Assembly (NCBI RefSeq): GCF_019703515.2 | Contig: NC_059388.1 | Location: 1,315,501-1,379,500 of the forward strand | Direction of reading: 5' to 3' | Length of the DNA stretch: 64,000 nt | Source: Myxocyprinus asiaticus | Taxonomy: Eukaryota; Chordata; Actinopteri; Cypriniformes; Catostomidae | In this document: one piece after another, positions 10,568-23,069 of the stretch | How positions within the stretch are numbered: position 1 is the first letter of the stretch | Layout of the letters: each line of letters starts with the position of its first letter | Translations under genes and position numbers: made by a program | The notes under the pieces: generated by a model | Told to the model about the DNA's origin: nothing | What the model saw: only the letters and a program-made list of their open reading frames with translations | The model's database searches: none

Positions 10568-12198
10568 CACCGAACAAAATTATAAACGCAACACTTTTGT
10601 TTTTGCCCCCTTTTTTCATGAGCTGAACTCAAAGATCTAAGACTTTTTCTATGTACACAAAAGGCCTATTTCTCTCAAATATTGTTCACAAATCTGTCTA
10701 AATCTGTCTTAGTGAGCACTTCTCCTTGGCCGAGATACTCCATCCACCTCACAGGTGTGGCATATCAAGATGCTGATTAGACAGCATGATTATTGCACAG
10801 GTGTGCCTTAGGCTGGCCACAATAAAAGGCCACTCTAAAATGTGCAGTTTTATCACACAGCACAATGCCACAGATGTCGCAAGTTTTGAGGGAGCGTGCA
10901 ATTGGCATGCTGACTGCAGGAATGTCCACCAGAGCTGTTGCCCGTGAATTGAATGTTCATTTCTCTACCATAAGCCGTCTCCAAAGGCGTTTCAGAGAAT
11001 TTGGCAGTACATCCAACCGACCTCACAACCACAGACCACGTGTAACCACACCAGCCCAGGACCTCCACATCCAGCATCTCACCTCCAAGAACGTCTGAGA
11101 CCAGCCACCCGGACAGCTGCTGCAACAATCGGTTTGCATAACCAAAGAATTTCTGCACAAACTGTCAGAAACCGTCTCAGGGAAGCTCATCTGCATGCTC
11201 GTCGTCCTCATCGGGGTCTCGACCTGACTGCAGTTCGTCATCGTAACTGACTTGAGTGGGCAAATGCTCACATTCGATGGCGTCTGGCACTTTGGAGAGG
11301 TGTTCTCTTCACGGATGAATCCCGGTTTTCACTGTACAGGGCAGATGGCAGACAGCGTGTATGGCGTCGTGTGGGTGAGCGGTTTGCTGATGTCAACGTT
11401 GTGGATCGAGTGGCCCATGGTGGCGGTGGGGTTATGGTATGGGCAGGCGTATGTTATGGACAACGAACACAGGTGCATTTTATTGATGGCATTTTGAATG
11501 CACAGAGATACCGTGATGAGATCCTGAGGCCCATTGTTGTGCCATTCATCCACAACCATCACCTCATGTTGCAGCATGATAATGCACGGCCTCATGTTGC
11601 AAGGATCTGTACACAATTCCTGGAAGCTGAAAACATCCCAGTTCTTGCATGGCCAGCATACTCACCGGACATGCCACCCATTGAGCATGTTTGGGATGCT
11701 CTGGATCGGCGTATACGACAGCGTGTTCCAGTTCCTGCCAATATCCAGCAACTTCGCACAGCCATTGAAGAGGAGTGGACCAACATTCCACAGGCCACAA
11801 TCAACAACCTGATCAACTCTATGCGAAGGAGATGTGTTGCACTGCATGAGGCAAATGGTGGTCACACCAGATACTGACTGGTTTTCGGACCCCCCCGGAC
11901 CCCCCCAATACAGTAAAACTTCACATTTTAGAGTGGCCTTTTATTGTGGCCAGCCTAAGGCACACCTGTGCAATAATCATGCTGTCTAATCAGCATCTTG
12001 ATATGCCACACCTGTGAGGTGGACGGAGTATCTCGGCAAAGGAGATGTGCTCACTAACACAGATTTAGACAGATTTGTGAACAATATTTGAGAGAAATAA
12101 GCCTTTTGTGTACATAGAAAAAGTCTTAGATCTTTGAGTTCAGCTCATGAAAAATGGGGGCAAAAACAAAAGTGTTGCGTTTATAATTTTGTTCAGTG
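10568..12198 (+). mobile_element. Tc1/mariner transposon, nearly intact
   Basis: A 1,631-base element flanked by TA at 10,566-10,567 and 12,199-12,200, the target duplication of this superfamily. The terminal inverted repeats are long (about 285 bases: 10,568-10,852 and about 11,915-12,198) and begin CACCGAACAAAATTATAAAC / CACTGAACAAAATTATAAAC. One transposase gene lies between, on the plus strand, broken once by a frameshift and once by a stop. The good match of the two arms suggests a fairly recent insertion. Confidence 0.95.
10865..11877 (+). pseudogene. Tc1-type transposase (DD34E), two lesions
   Basis: Would cut and rejoin the element at TA sites. From the ATG at 10,865 the N-terminus carries a helix-turn-helix (RAIGMLTAGMSTRAVAREL, then SRLQRRFREFGS) and a basic linker. 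The frame ends at TGA 11,096, but the homologous reading continues one base earlier (frame starting at 11,095) through a second DNA-binding helix region (ISAQTVRNRLREAHLHARRP) to the stop at 11,875-11,877. A TGA at 11,248 interrupts that frame, in a position where an Arg codon would need one base change. The catalytic residues are all present: Asp in FTDESRFSLY, Asp in QHDNARPH and Glu in PIEHVWD, with 34 residues between the last two. GGGGVMVWAG is also present. Length is close to the usual 340 residues. Not functional as written. Confidence 0.93.
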
Positions 12199-12200
12199 TA

Positions 12201-12689
12201 GTTTGATTTTGTGCTTCACATAAGTTGGGACGTGTAGTTATTATTGATTGCATGGACTGAGTGCTTTTAGAATTGTTTAATTCTTGGGGGAAAGAAACAG
12301 TTCCCTTTGAAGTCAATCATTTTGACGCTTTGAGATATATTCCTCTGTCTGATGGACATGAGTGCTGTTTTATATAAATGGCGCTTGTTGAGACTGATGG
12401 CGTTCATTGTGAGCGCATGAAACTTGAAACGGAATCAAAGCAACTCCCCTCTCCACCCACCATACTCCTTCTATGGCTCTCGAGGGAGTCACAGAAGAAC
12501 CCCTGTGCCCAATGGCGAGGGTTTCCAGCTGGGTACTAAGTACAGTCAGGCGGCTATGTGTATCAGTTCGCAGCAGTGTTTGGTCCATCTCCATGTGGTG
12601 CAAGACGTGCCCATATTTTACAATGTCTCCTCGTCAAAGATAGAGACAGTATCAGTGTGTCACACAGAAAGGCTTTTACAGCTGTTATT
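12201..12689. other. No recognised gene; possibly upstream part of DIRS copy D
   Basis: No intact frame. The position just before a DIRS reverse transcriptase fragment suggests decayed gag or linker sequence, but no motif supports this. Confidence 0.3.
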
Positions 12690-13295
12690 TTCTGGTCGCC
12701 AAAAAGGATAGTAGCCTTCGACCAATTCTAGACTTGAGGCACTTGAACCAGACCTCGCGAAGTCTCCGTTCAAAATGGTTACTCAGAGACAGATTTTGTC
12801 TCATGTCCTCTGGACTGGTTTATGTCAATCAACCTGAACTGTGCAAATAGCCCCTCGTCACAGGCCATTCTTGAGATTTGCCTTCAAGGGAACTACATAC
12901 TAGTTCAAAGTTCTGCCCTTGGTCTTGGCCCTAGCTCTTTACATATTAACGAGATGTGTCGATGCGGTGCTCAATCTATGCTGAGGCTGAGCAGTGTCCG
13001 TATTTTGAATTACCTCGACGACTGATTGCTTTTAGTGCAGTCAGAGGCACGAGCATGTGAGCATAGAAACCTGTTACTCACACATTTGGAGTGTCTGGGT
13101 CTCAAAGTCAGTTGGGTGAAGAGTATGTTGGTGCCCAGTCACCAAGTTTCCTTCTTATGGAATTAAACTCAGCTCGGTAACCATGTTGAGCTGAGATGGA
13201 CCTGTTTGCCTCCCAAGAAACCATGGACTGTCGCCCCTGGTACTCCACGACTCAGGCTCTGCTGGGCTTGGATACCCTAGCTCAAAAATGGCCAG
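12690..13295 (+). pseudogene. DIRS-family reverse transcriptase remnant, divergent family (copy D)
   Basis: Plus-strand fragments in changing frames: FLVAKKDSSLRPILDLRHLN near 12,690-12,745, a poorly preserved palm, VRILNYLDD followed directly by a TGA (13,024) where W is expected, GLKVSWVKSML near 13,105-13,125, and finally MDLFASQET...WYSTTQALLGLDTLAQKW near 13,195-13,290, the methyltransferase-like block. It is older and clearly different from copies A-C. It stops where the 13,302 miniature element begins. Confidence 0.75.
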
Positions 13296-13301
13296 TGAAA
13301 C

Positions 13302-14984
13302 TAGGGATGCTCTGATCAGGATTTTTACAGCCAATACCGATCACCGATCTTCTTGCCACCTGATCGGCTGAAACCGATCCTGATACTGATCATTTCACCT
13401 TTTATCAGGATCTCTGTCAGAACTGGCTATATGCAAGCTTTCTGCACACTGTCATTATTAATGGAATTTTCCTCTTCCCATCAATTTGCCTAGTTTTTGC
13501 TGACAGAAAAAGTTTAAAAGGCTTATTAAAAAAGCTTTTTTTAATAAGACTTTAAAATAAGTATAGGCTAACAAAATATTATCTATATTATATTAATAAT
13601 ATTAGAATATTCTTCTATATTCATTATTAAAAAAATGAAGCTTAGTGTCAAACTGAAGACAAACCGATAACCCATAGGTGCAATTAAACTTAATGTGACA
13701 TTTTTGGTTATTGATTCATTTTCATTATTTCATATAATTATTGTAATTCCTTATTTTATTTTTGCATTTTATTTAAAACATTATATTATGACATCTTAAT
13801 ATTGTATAAAGAATTATTATATTTATAAATTCCTTCCCTGCCTTTTCATTAAGTTGGATGATTGTATTAATAGTTTGTTGCTGCTTGAACTTTAATGAGG
13901 GGAACACGCGCTCTCTCATGAGGGCAAGAGATGAAAGGAAAGTGGAGAAAGGGTGCATGTTCCTGGACTCTACAGGTGCTACTATTGTTAATGCAGTTTA
14001 ATCGGGAGATATTTAATAAAGATGTTTGAATTACACCACATTTTTTAACTCGTGTTATTACTGAGATGCCTATAACCGGCGGAGACTGAGAAGCTGCTGC
14101 CATGAACGATAATAAAGACCGTTTCACAGCTTGCGCTGTTTTCCCTTTGCCTTGTCACATGTGAAACACCACATTAACAGTACAGTTCATATTGCCATCC
14201 CTCTCCTACTGTATCGTTCTTAACTGTTTAATCAAGTTTATTGTCTTACAACACTATGCCAGTATTCCCCACACTTCGTGATATCATGACTAGGGTTGCC
14301 ACTTTGGAAGTTTTAAAATAAGGGACACTTAAGAGGGTGGGGGATTGGGGGGGGGAGGTCATGGCCCCTAACCACATCTTCCACAGTTTTAGCAATAAAT
14401 ATGTTAAGAGTTAATATGCGTTATTAATAAAAATGTATACCCTTTCTTATATGCTGAAATTTGAACTTTCCTGACGCCTGACTTATAAAAAAAACAAAAC
14501 ATCTTTTATAAGTTAAAAATATATTTATTTTTATCTTTTCAATTATATGTCTCCTTTATCTTATTTATGTATACATTTTGGTTGGTTTATACGTATTTTT
14601 TTTTTCTTCCTTCACCTGTACTTGTCTTCATGACTCCACTTGTGGACTTTTCAGACGGTCCTTTACCCACCATAGGCACATTTTCCAACTTATATCAATG
14701 TTAAATTAGCGATCTGGAATGATTTCACCATGATGCCATCTGTCCAGCTTAAATACAGGACAAATTGCGTCCCGTATTGATTCGATACAGGATGCATAAT
14801 TCTATCTTTAAATACGAGACGATCCCGTATTTTACAGGACGGGTGGCAACCCTAACCATGACAGTGCTGCTCAAGTCATAAAGGAGCCGCGCATCTTTTG
14901 AGTCATGAGCGATCGGCCAAATTACCGATCACCAATCAAGTCATAGGACCTGAATATGATGTCCGATTGATCAGAGCATCCCTA
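13302..14984. mobile_element. Non-autonomous hAT-like element with TAGGGATGCTCTGATC ends
   Basis: Left end TAGGGATGCTCTGATCAGG and right end GATCAGAGCATCCCTA are inverted copies, and CCGATCACCGATC motifs occur near both. The interior is AT-rich without a transposase and hosts a second element at 14,291-14,854. Flanking eight-mers (AGTGAAAC and GTAACTAT) do not match, so the target duplication is lost or a flank was deleted. Confidence 0.75.
14291..14854. mobile_element. Nested hAT-like miniature element with TAGGGTTGCCAC ends
   Basis: Ends TAGGGTTGCCACTTTGG and GGTGGCAACCCTA are inverted. Flanking ATCATGAC (14,283-14,290) and ACCATGAC (14,855-14,862) match at seven of eight bases, the duplication length of hAT elements. 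It is inserted inside the 13,302-14,984 element and has no coding capacity. Confidence 0.85.
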
Positions 14985-16543
14985 GTAACTATGCAACTTC
15001 CATTGACAGCCATTGAAAAGTTGCTGTGTATTCTACAAATATATAAACAAATAAATCGCAAATACAGCAGATGTTTTACTAGTGCCATCTGAGCAACTAC
15101 TGTTGAGATTAATGGAAATGTTAACAGATCGAGAGCTCCAGATATTACAAACCACCTTGTATTAAATAACTTTATTAATAGTAATATTTTCCCCTTGGTT
15201 GCATCAAAATCAAAACTGACCATATTAAAAATATCTGTTTTGAAACTAAGTTTACTTTATGTGTCTCTTAAACTGTAAACAATCCGAGGTCTCAAGTTAA
15301 ATATGTCTTTAAATAGGTCTGCATCACATAAGCCAAATACTACTCTAATACTCTCTCTCTCTCTCAGGAGACTTTTGTGGTCAGATTCGGCTTCAATGTT
15401 GTTGTTTTTTTTCTGTTCTGCTCCAGTTTAAACAGCTTCAGTGAACAAACACTCAAACACACTCTCACTCACACACCACACACACACACACACACACCAC
15501 AAAGCATCCACTCTTCTTTAGGTCTTATTGGGTTAAAACCCTCACATTAAGCAGCCCGACATTCTAAACAGTACTGACAAGATGAACATACAAGTAGGGG
15601 AGTGAAGGAATATCATTCATTTATGGTTATATTTTGTACAGTATTTATAGTTTTTAAATGTGTCTGGGGTACTGTTTAACATTACAAAAATGCAATATTT
15701 TTTGTTACATCTAACCAAGGTAGTGAAGATCCATGCTTGGATTTACCTGTGGTTACTCGTTCTTGTTCTGTAAAAAAAAAAAAGAAAAAAGTACAATTTC
15801 AGGACAAATAAAACATAAAATCAAGGGATAGGTTTCCTTCTGTGTGAAATCTGTTCTCTTCTAGTGCACTCTGATAGTAGGAATGTGTAACTGGTTTTGT
15901 TTGTTTTTAGAACTTTTAGGAGATGACAGTAAATTTACATCTGAATCCCAGCTCAAAATGAATGCATTATTATTGGTAATTGCAAATATTTTTGTAATAT
16001 AATCATTCTATCACTTTTATTATTAATTTCTGTCTGTACATTTTTCATTTTATAGGCCCCAGACCCCCACCCCGGCGCTATCAAATGAGGTGCAACTGTA
16101 GAACTTGGTTGCACTGGTGCCACTGCTTTCAAATATTAGTCTGGAGCCCCAATTGTAATAAAATTTGTTTAACTAATGTTTGTCGAGATGTGTGTAAAAT
16201 ATGGTAAATTATTCTTAGTCTCTGGTGACAGGTAACGAAACACCTTTATGGTCAGAGATCGGAGTACGTTTTTAGCTGGCTCATATTTGTCCCAATAGAT
16301 GAATATGAACTTTGTGCATCCATGATAATAGGTGTCAGTATAACGTTTGTTTGCTAACTGCTGCCGCTTCACACCGAAAATGTTTATCTTCATCTCATAC
16401 TTCACACATACTCATAATGGACATTCTTGGATTCAATACAAATGAATTTTAATGTGTTGTTGCACGCTGCACTGTGACCAGTGAGCTCTCTGGCGGCTGT
16501 GAGCATCTTGGATCTGCTTGATATTTCTTGATTTGTATATATA
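14985..16543. other. No recognised gene; short microsatellites
   Basis: Contains CT and CA runs at about 15,353-15,366 and 15,478-15,497, and an A-rich run near 15,772. No open frame of protein-like composition. Confidence 0.55.
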
Positions 16544-17687
16544 CACTGGTGGCCAAAAGTTTGGATTGGTACTTTTTAAGTGGCATTCAACTGATCACAA
16601 TGTATAGTCAGGACATTAATAACGTGAAAAATTACTATTACAATTTGAAAAAAATGTTTCAGAACTTCTTAAACTTCTTCAAAGAGTTCTCATCAAAATA
16701 TCCTCCACGTGCAGCAATGTCAGCTTTGCAGATCCTTGTTATTCAAGCTGTCAGTTTGTCCAGATACTCAGGTGACATTTCACCCCACACTTCCTGTAGC
16801 ACTTGCCATAGATGTGGTGGTCTTGTCAGGCACTTTTCATGCACCTTACAGTCTAGCTGATCCCACAAAAGCTCAATGGGGTTAAGATTCATAACACTCT
16901 TTTCCAATTATCTGTTGTCCAATATCTGTTTCTTTGCCCACTCTAACCTTTTCTTTTTGTTTTTCTGTTTCAAAAGTGTCTTTTTCTTTGCAGTTCTTCC
17001 CATAAGTCCTGCACCCCTGAGACTTCTCTTTACTGTTGTACATGAAACTGGTGTTGAGCGGGTAGAATTCAATGAAGCTGTCAGCTGAGGACATGTGAGG
17101 TGTCTATTTCTCAAACTAGAGACTCTGATGTACTTATCCTCTAGTTTAGTTGTACATCTGGTCTTCCACATCTCTTTCTGTCCTTGTTAGAGCCAGTTGT
17201 CCTTTGTCTTTGTAGACTGTAGTGTACACCTTTGTATGAAATCTGCAGTTTTTTGGCCATTTCAAGTATTGTATAGCCTTCTAGAGAGTTTCTAGAGAAA
17301 GCTGTTTCTTTTGTGCCATTTTTGACCTAATATTGACCTTAAGACATGCCAGTCTATTGCATACTGTGGCAACTCAAAAACAAACACAAACACGATGTTA
17401 AGCTTCATTTAATGAACCAAATAACTTTCAACTGTGTTTGATATAATGGCAAGTGATTTTCTAGTACCAAATGATCAATTTAGCATGATTACTCAAGGAT
17501 AAGGTGTTGGAATGATGGCTGATGTCTAGATTTGATCAAAAATGACTTTTTTCAAATAGTGATGGTGCTGTTTTTTACATCAGTAATGTCCTGACTATAC
17601 ATTGTGATCAGTTTGGTGAATTAAAGTATCAATTTCCTTCTGAAACAGCAAAATCTCTACATTATTCCAAACTTTTGGCTGCCAGTG
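16544..17687 (-). mobile_element. Tc1-like transposon, internally deleted
   Basis: A 1,144-base element with ends CACTGGTGGCCAAAAGTTTGG and CACTGGCAGCCAAAAGTTTGG, flanked by TA on both sides (16,542-16,543; 17,688-17,689). The minus strand holds remnants of its transposase: an N-terminal helix region (EMAKKLQISYKGVHYSLQRQ) near 17,215-17,275, RVSSLRNRHLTCPQLTASLN and TTVKRSLRGAGLMGRTAKKK at 16,970-17,135, then after a gap the C-terminus (HLWQVLQEVWGEMSPEYLDKL) near 16,750-16,815. The middle with the catalytic DDE residues is mostly gone. Confidence 0.85.
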
Positions 17688-17689
17688 TA

Positions 17690-17893
17690 TGTACTTCTAT
17701 GCTTGAGTATGGCAGAAAGCACTATATTAAGTATTATTATTGTTGTTATTAGTAGTAGTAATTGTTATGATTAGTAATAGTAGAAATTCAGTCAGCTGCA
17801 TGGTTGTCATGTGCTGTAAACAAACTAAGATTTAAGAATACTAAGAAGTATGAAAAAGAAGAAAATAAATACATTAAATTATAATAATAATAC

Positions 17894-17929
<36 letters not shown>

Positions 17930-19629
17930 TAAATGAATAATAATTCATTAATTAAAAATAAATGTAATTTATAATAACTTAAGTTAATTAAATAATACAT
18001 ATTTAATACTTATATAATAGATACTTAATTACAAAATAAGCATACATATTTTATACACGTTACAGCACTCAAAAAGTACTGCATAACAGCAATGATCCTA
18101 CAACCATTTCACATCACAAAGGAAGAGAGTGTATGGATGTGTGACTTTCTTCTTTTCATTCAGTTTCTAATCATGCAGTGCATTCTATGCACATTTCACA
18201 ATTAATTACATAGAAGACATGATGATGACAGATTTTTCATTTTTGTGTGAACTGTCCCTGTAAAATTTGACTTCGTCCACTAGCTGGCACTACACAGCTC
18301 CTTAAATGTTGTTTCTGAGCAGGTCATAAACTATATGACACCTGAAGCAAAATGTCAAGTACATGTCATTACTTATCGAGCACTCTCATTTAATGTCTTT
18401 TCTTTGTTATTCTAGTGGATGCAAGGCTACTTTTGAGAAGACTATGTACATGAAAGAAACAGAAAATGAATGTGACTCAATGTGTTGGCTCTGTCAAGCA
18501 TGTCAAATATTGCCGCCTACACCGCATGGAGGGCAGATGAGCTGTGTTATCTATATTAAGATTGAAATGGCAGCGTCCTCATGGACTTATTCTCCCAGGA
18601 CTCTGAGGCATTAATGTAACCTCCATTTAATGATGCAAAGCAGATTAAAGACAGCTTTATAGGAAATCTCAAATGGAAATGTGTAACTGATGTGACTTGT
18701 GAGGAAATACACATGCACGTGATTTCTGTGTGATCTATGTTCTTCCCTTCACAATGGAAGATGCAAAGAACTTAATGTAGGGCGATTTATTTGCACTTGA
18801 ATGGAATGATGTCTCAGTCCTGATTACTCTCACATAGCCAGATTTTTGACTAGAAAATAAATCAAATCTGGTCCACATTGCAGCTTTCTTCTGGCCAAGA
18901 ACGTCCCACTAAGACAGGAAGAGAGCATCTGACCAACAAGTAACCACCCAGATTTTTCATTTAGACACATAAAAACATTGGTAACACTTCAAATGTATGT
19001 TCCCTTTGTTAATGGATATGTGGTTATAAAAACATGCAAAAAAAGTCACATGTTATTAATGCTTAATAACACTTTTTCAACATTAATAACATATGAAAAT
19101 GTACCTTAATGCAAAGTGGACATTTATTGAGGAGCTGTCAACATTATAAACTTGTACATAGAGTTCAGTATGGTCACTAGGCTTTTATTATATGATATCT
19201 GCTGTGAATAAGCATGAAGAGCTGAAAAGTGTTTTTGCAGAGGACTTTAAGTAACTAGGACTAGGACAGCACTCGGAGTAGCACCATTCTTTTGATATCA
19301 GTGCTACAAAGAAGTGAGTCAGAGACATTACAGTAATTAATATAAACACACATAATCCCTTCTTTCAGGACAGGACGGATTGACTTTTTGGCTAAAATTA
19401 GTGTGTCCTTGAGGAAATTCGAAACACTGTTCCCCAGTAGCCAAAGCGATAAGTGATGTTGGGCGTATGGGCATGTGTGAGCCCCATTTTCGGGGTAAAA
19501 TGTCCACAATGGGGCACCAAAAGCAAACATTTCTGATAGGAGATGCTGCTTGTCAGTGAATCGGCATAATGGGGACGATCCTATAGGTACAGGAAGTTTT
19601 GGAAACAATATGCCGACTTCCTGAGTGAT
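17690..19629. other. No recognised gene; (ATT)n microsatellite
   Basis: A TTA/ATT run lies at about 17,893-17,930. Apart from AT-rich sequence nothing was recognised in nearly 2 kb: no long open frame, no paired ends. Confidence 0.5.
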
Positions 19630-20003
19630 TAGAGGTCGACCGACAGTGGATTTTGCCAATACGATAACTATGATGGTGGGAAAGGCCGATAACCAATTAA
19701 TCAAGTCGAAATTTTTCTTATTTTTTCTATACTATGGCAGGCAAAGACAAAGAGTCCAAAATGAATAAAATCCCAGATGCAGTTTTTTTGTTTTTCAACC
19801 ACAATCCCAATAATAACCAAAAGAAATGAAGATTTGGTGCATAATGCATAAACAAGCTTAAAATACATAGGAGACTCTTATTTTGAAATGATGACAAACC
19901 TATGGGAAACTATAGACATCAACATTTTACCGATAACTGATAGTTCCAAAAAGCAACTGTTGGCACTGATTAATCGCTAAAACCGATATATCATCTACCT
20001 CTA
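19630..20003. mobile_element. Miniature hAT-like element, TAGAGGTCGACCG family
   Basis: 374 bases with left end TAGAGGTCGACCGACAGTGG and a right end reading ATATCATCTACCTCTA (inverted). Flanks TGAGTGAT (19,622-19,629) and TGTGTGAT (20,004-20,011) match at seven of eight positions. No coding capacity. Confidence 0.85.
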
Positions 20004-20607
20004 TGTGTGATCATGTTGTGAAACCGAAGTTGTTAAAAACACACACATACACACAAAACTATGTGTTGAGAAAAAAAAAGGCATAGCACATCCAACATTG
20101 AAAACTCATCCCCAGTGGTGTAGTGTATGTTCGATTCGTTAACGAATCACTCTTTTAAACTGATTCTTTAAATCTCTCATTCAAAATGATTCGCAAGGCT
20201 TATGGTAGATCAACCAAATGAAAGGAATGACTTTGTTTAGGAGTAAAACTGTGAAAGGAAAACAATGTTAACAAAATTTGAATAATTAATATTAATAATT
20301 AACATTATTACACATATTGGCAACACTTTTGTTAGTGATGTTCTTAACAATGTTGTTAACATTTGATGCTATATAACCTACTAGTGAAAATACTGATAAA
20401 CAGCACTGTGTACTTCGGAGAACACTTTTGAATGATGGTTTACTGAAACGAACCGTCTGAACAAACTGATTTGTCCCCCCACACGTTCAAGACAGGTTTG
20501 TAAGTCATATAGTACTATGTTCAGTTCAATTATTGCATAAAATGTGTAGAAAAAACAAAACAAAAACACTTTTATGGCCTGTTGTAATCCTAGCTTTTTA
20601 TGTTAAC

Positions 20608-20894
20608 TAGAGGTCAACCGATGTGGATTTTTTAATGGCTGATGCCAATATCCAGAGAGCAGGGTGGCCGATAGATTGTCTTATATGGCTCTGATATGCG
20701 GGAACGTTTAAATGAGATTGTGTTGCACACAATGGTCTATTATTGTGGTAACACGATGGCACGTAACAACAAAATGAAATGTGATTGGTCATTTACATGT
20801 CTCAGATGGCTCCTTCACGTGCAAACAGGCAATTCTCTGCGCCGTTGTGTCTGAAGAAACACATCGGCCTCTGCAAAATATTGGTCGACCACTG
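20608..20894. mobile_element. Miniature hAT-like element, TAGAGGTCAACCG family
   Basis: 287 bases with left end TAGAGGTCAACCGATGTGG and right end ATATTGGTCGACCACTG (inverted). Both sides carry the identical eight-mer ATGTTAAC (20,600-20,607 and 20,895-20,902). Same family as the element at 19,630, inserted about 600 bases away. Confidence 0.9.
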
Positions 20895-20902
20895 ATGTTA
20901 AC

Positions 20903-22226
20903 ATTTAAAATATTTCTTTTTCTTCAGTGTCAGGGCCAAGAAATGTTCTTGCTGACAATCAAGTGTGCATTTATGCGTTTGGGTATGTGGTTGTGTGTAG
21001 ATGTGTCTATTGTATGTGTGAGGATGTGGTTGTATGTGTTATGTGAAGTGTGTGATTAGTGTGCTGTATGTGGGTGGGCTGCAGTGGAGTGGGCTTGTGT
21101 CAGATCACAGTGTGCTATTATTCACATTGGACTTTTAGTCAAGCCCAGGGTTTTTATGTATTCTATAGACAGATTGCAAGAATGAAAATATTAAAATAAT
21201 AAACCCTTAATATTTTCATTAATATTCCATTATCAAGAATGATTGTGAATCTCACAAAACTATTCAAGCATACGTCTTTCATATTTCAACCAAATATAAT
21301 GTTAAGATCACCATAAATAGTTCAACTATATAGTCTTTGATCACAAAGTGTGATATGGTCCGACATCTTAGATGAAATGTTCGCACAATGCAGACCTTCA
21401 GTGTAACTACTCCAACTATTGAAGAACCAATAAGAGCACAACAATTGATGACATAGGTATGTGTGAGAGAAAGAGGCAGAGATAGACTTTGACCTCTAAA
21501 AACTTGTTCACGTGACTCGCTAGTTGAAGTTTATCAAAATTTCCTTTCAAAAAAGCAGGCTGCTGTGGCATCAGATTATAATAGAATAATACTGAATGAT
21601 TACTGTATTCATACGATATGTCCAAAAACCTTATTGTGCTAAAGCTGGATGAAGAAAAATCTATTTAAGTAACCTAAATAGTTGTAAGTTAAATCTCTCG
21701 AGTGTTAAACTGACCTTAATAGGATTTGTTTTGCATGCGCAAAATTAATAGTTTGTGTTTCATTAATTTGACATGTGACAGCGGCATTGACTCTGTACAG
21801 GAAACAGAAATGAGTTCATACTCCCAACCTTCCTTAAATACAAACAATTAGTTTTTTTTTTGTTGTTGTTTTTTTTGCCCGTACAGTTACATTAAGAGTT
21901 TCTGGTCTTAAATTTTAGCTTCCTTATTCCTTGCAATTTATAACTTTGTAAATGTTTCTGTCATGATGGTTCTTTTCCATAACATTGAATGGGGTAATAA
22001 TGTATGATGGGGAAAAAAAACACATTTACTGTATAAAGCAAGATGTCTAAAATTCAAGTCCAGTCCTAAACTGTTTATAATGGATTTACAACTTTTATCT
22101 TCTCTTCAGAAAATATCATAAGACTGCAAAAGCTATGACGAAGCCCCAAATGATTAAATACATGAAAATAATTCATCACGGAAAATCGTATGATTTTAAA
22201 ATGTCATTTATTGTCACACTGACATA
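20903..22226. other. No recognised gene
   Basis: GT-rich stretch near 20,985-21,080, then AT-rich sequence. No protein-like frame and no element ends recognised. Confidence 0.5.
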
Positions 22227-22640
22227 CATTCACCGACCACTTTATTAGGTATACCTAATGGTTTACTCAAAATTGTGCAAAAAACAAAAAACATCCAGTG
22301 AGCGGCAGTTCTGTGGCAGAAACGCCTTGTTGGTGACAGAGGTCAATGGCGAATGGCCAGACTGGATCGAGCTGACAGAAAGGCTACGGTAACTCAGTTA
22401 ACCACTTTGTGCAATTAAAGTGAGCAGAATAGTATCTCAAAATGCACAACATGTTGAATCTTGAGGCGGATCGGCTACAACAGCAGAAGACCACGTCGGG
22501 TTCCACTTCTGTCAGCCAAGAACAGAAAGCTGAGGCTGCAGTGGACACAGGCTCACCAAAACTGGACAGTTGTAAAGACTGGAAAAGCATAGCCTGGTCT
22601 GATGAATCTAGATTTCAGCTTAGGAGATGGTAGGCCTACT
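22227..22640 (+). mobile_element. 5' half of a Tc1-like element
   Basis: Begins after TA with the CACCGACCACTTTATTAGG end of a widespread Tc1-like family. Inside are decayed pieces of the transposase first half, ending with WSDESRFQL, which carries the first catalytic aspartate. It is cut off just before the DIRS copy B left end. The rest of the gene and the right end are absent. Confidence 0.85.
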
Positions 22641-22649
22641 GTAGCATCA

Positions 22650-22830
22650 GTTCCCTATCTGTAACTCACTCGACGTTGTGTCGATGAAGTGACACTAGGG
22701 GTCACTCTTGGGAGCCCGAGACACCTCTGGTCTTTGATAAAAGGCCAATGAAAATTGGCGAGTGGTATTTGCATGCCACTCCCCCGGACATACGGGTATA
22801 AAAGGAGCTGGTTTGCAACCACTGATTTGT
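22650..22830 (+). promoter_or_regulatory. DIRS copy B left terminal repeat with TATA-like motif
   Basis: Begins GTTCCCTATCTGTAACTCAC and contains GGGTATAAAAGGAGCTGG at about 22,795, some 275 bases before the first gag ATG. The position and direction suit a promoter for the element's genomic RNA; the activity is inferred. Confidence 0.75.
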
Positions 22831-23069
22831 TGATGTCCATGCTCATTGAGCTGAATTCTACTGTTCATTCACCTCTGATGGATCTGACGGCGCATTTCAG
22901 CAGCTTCTCCCTCCTCTGCACTGGTGCACTGCAGAGAACGCCCCTGGGCGCTTCAGCAGAAAACAAAGAGAGTATATTTTCTGAAAGAGCTTTTTTCCTC
23001 TAAAAGAGTATATTTCTCTAAAAGAGCGGCACACACGGAACGTCTTTTTAGAGACGTGTCTTTTTAAAG

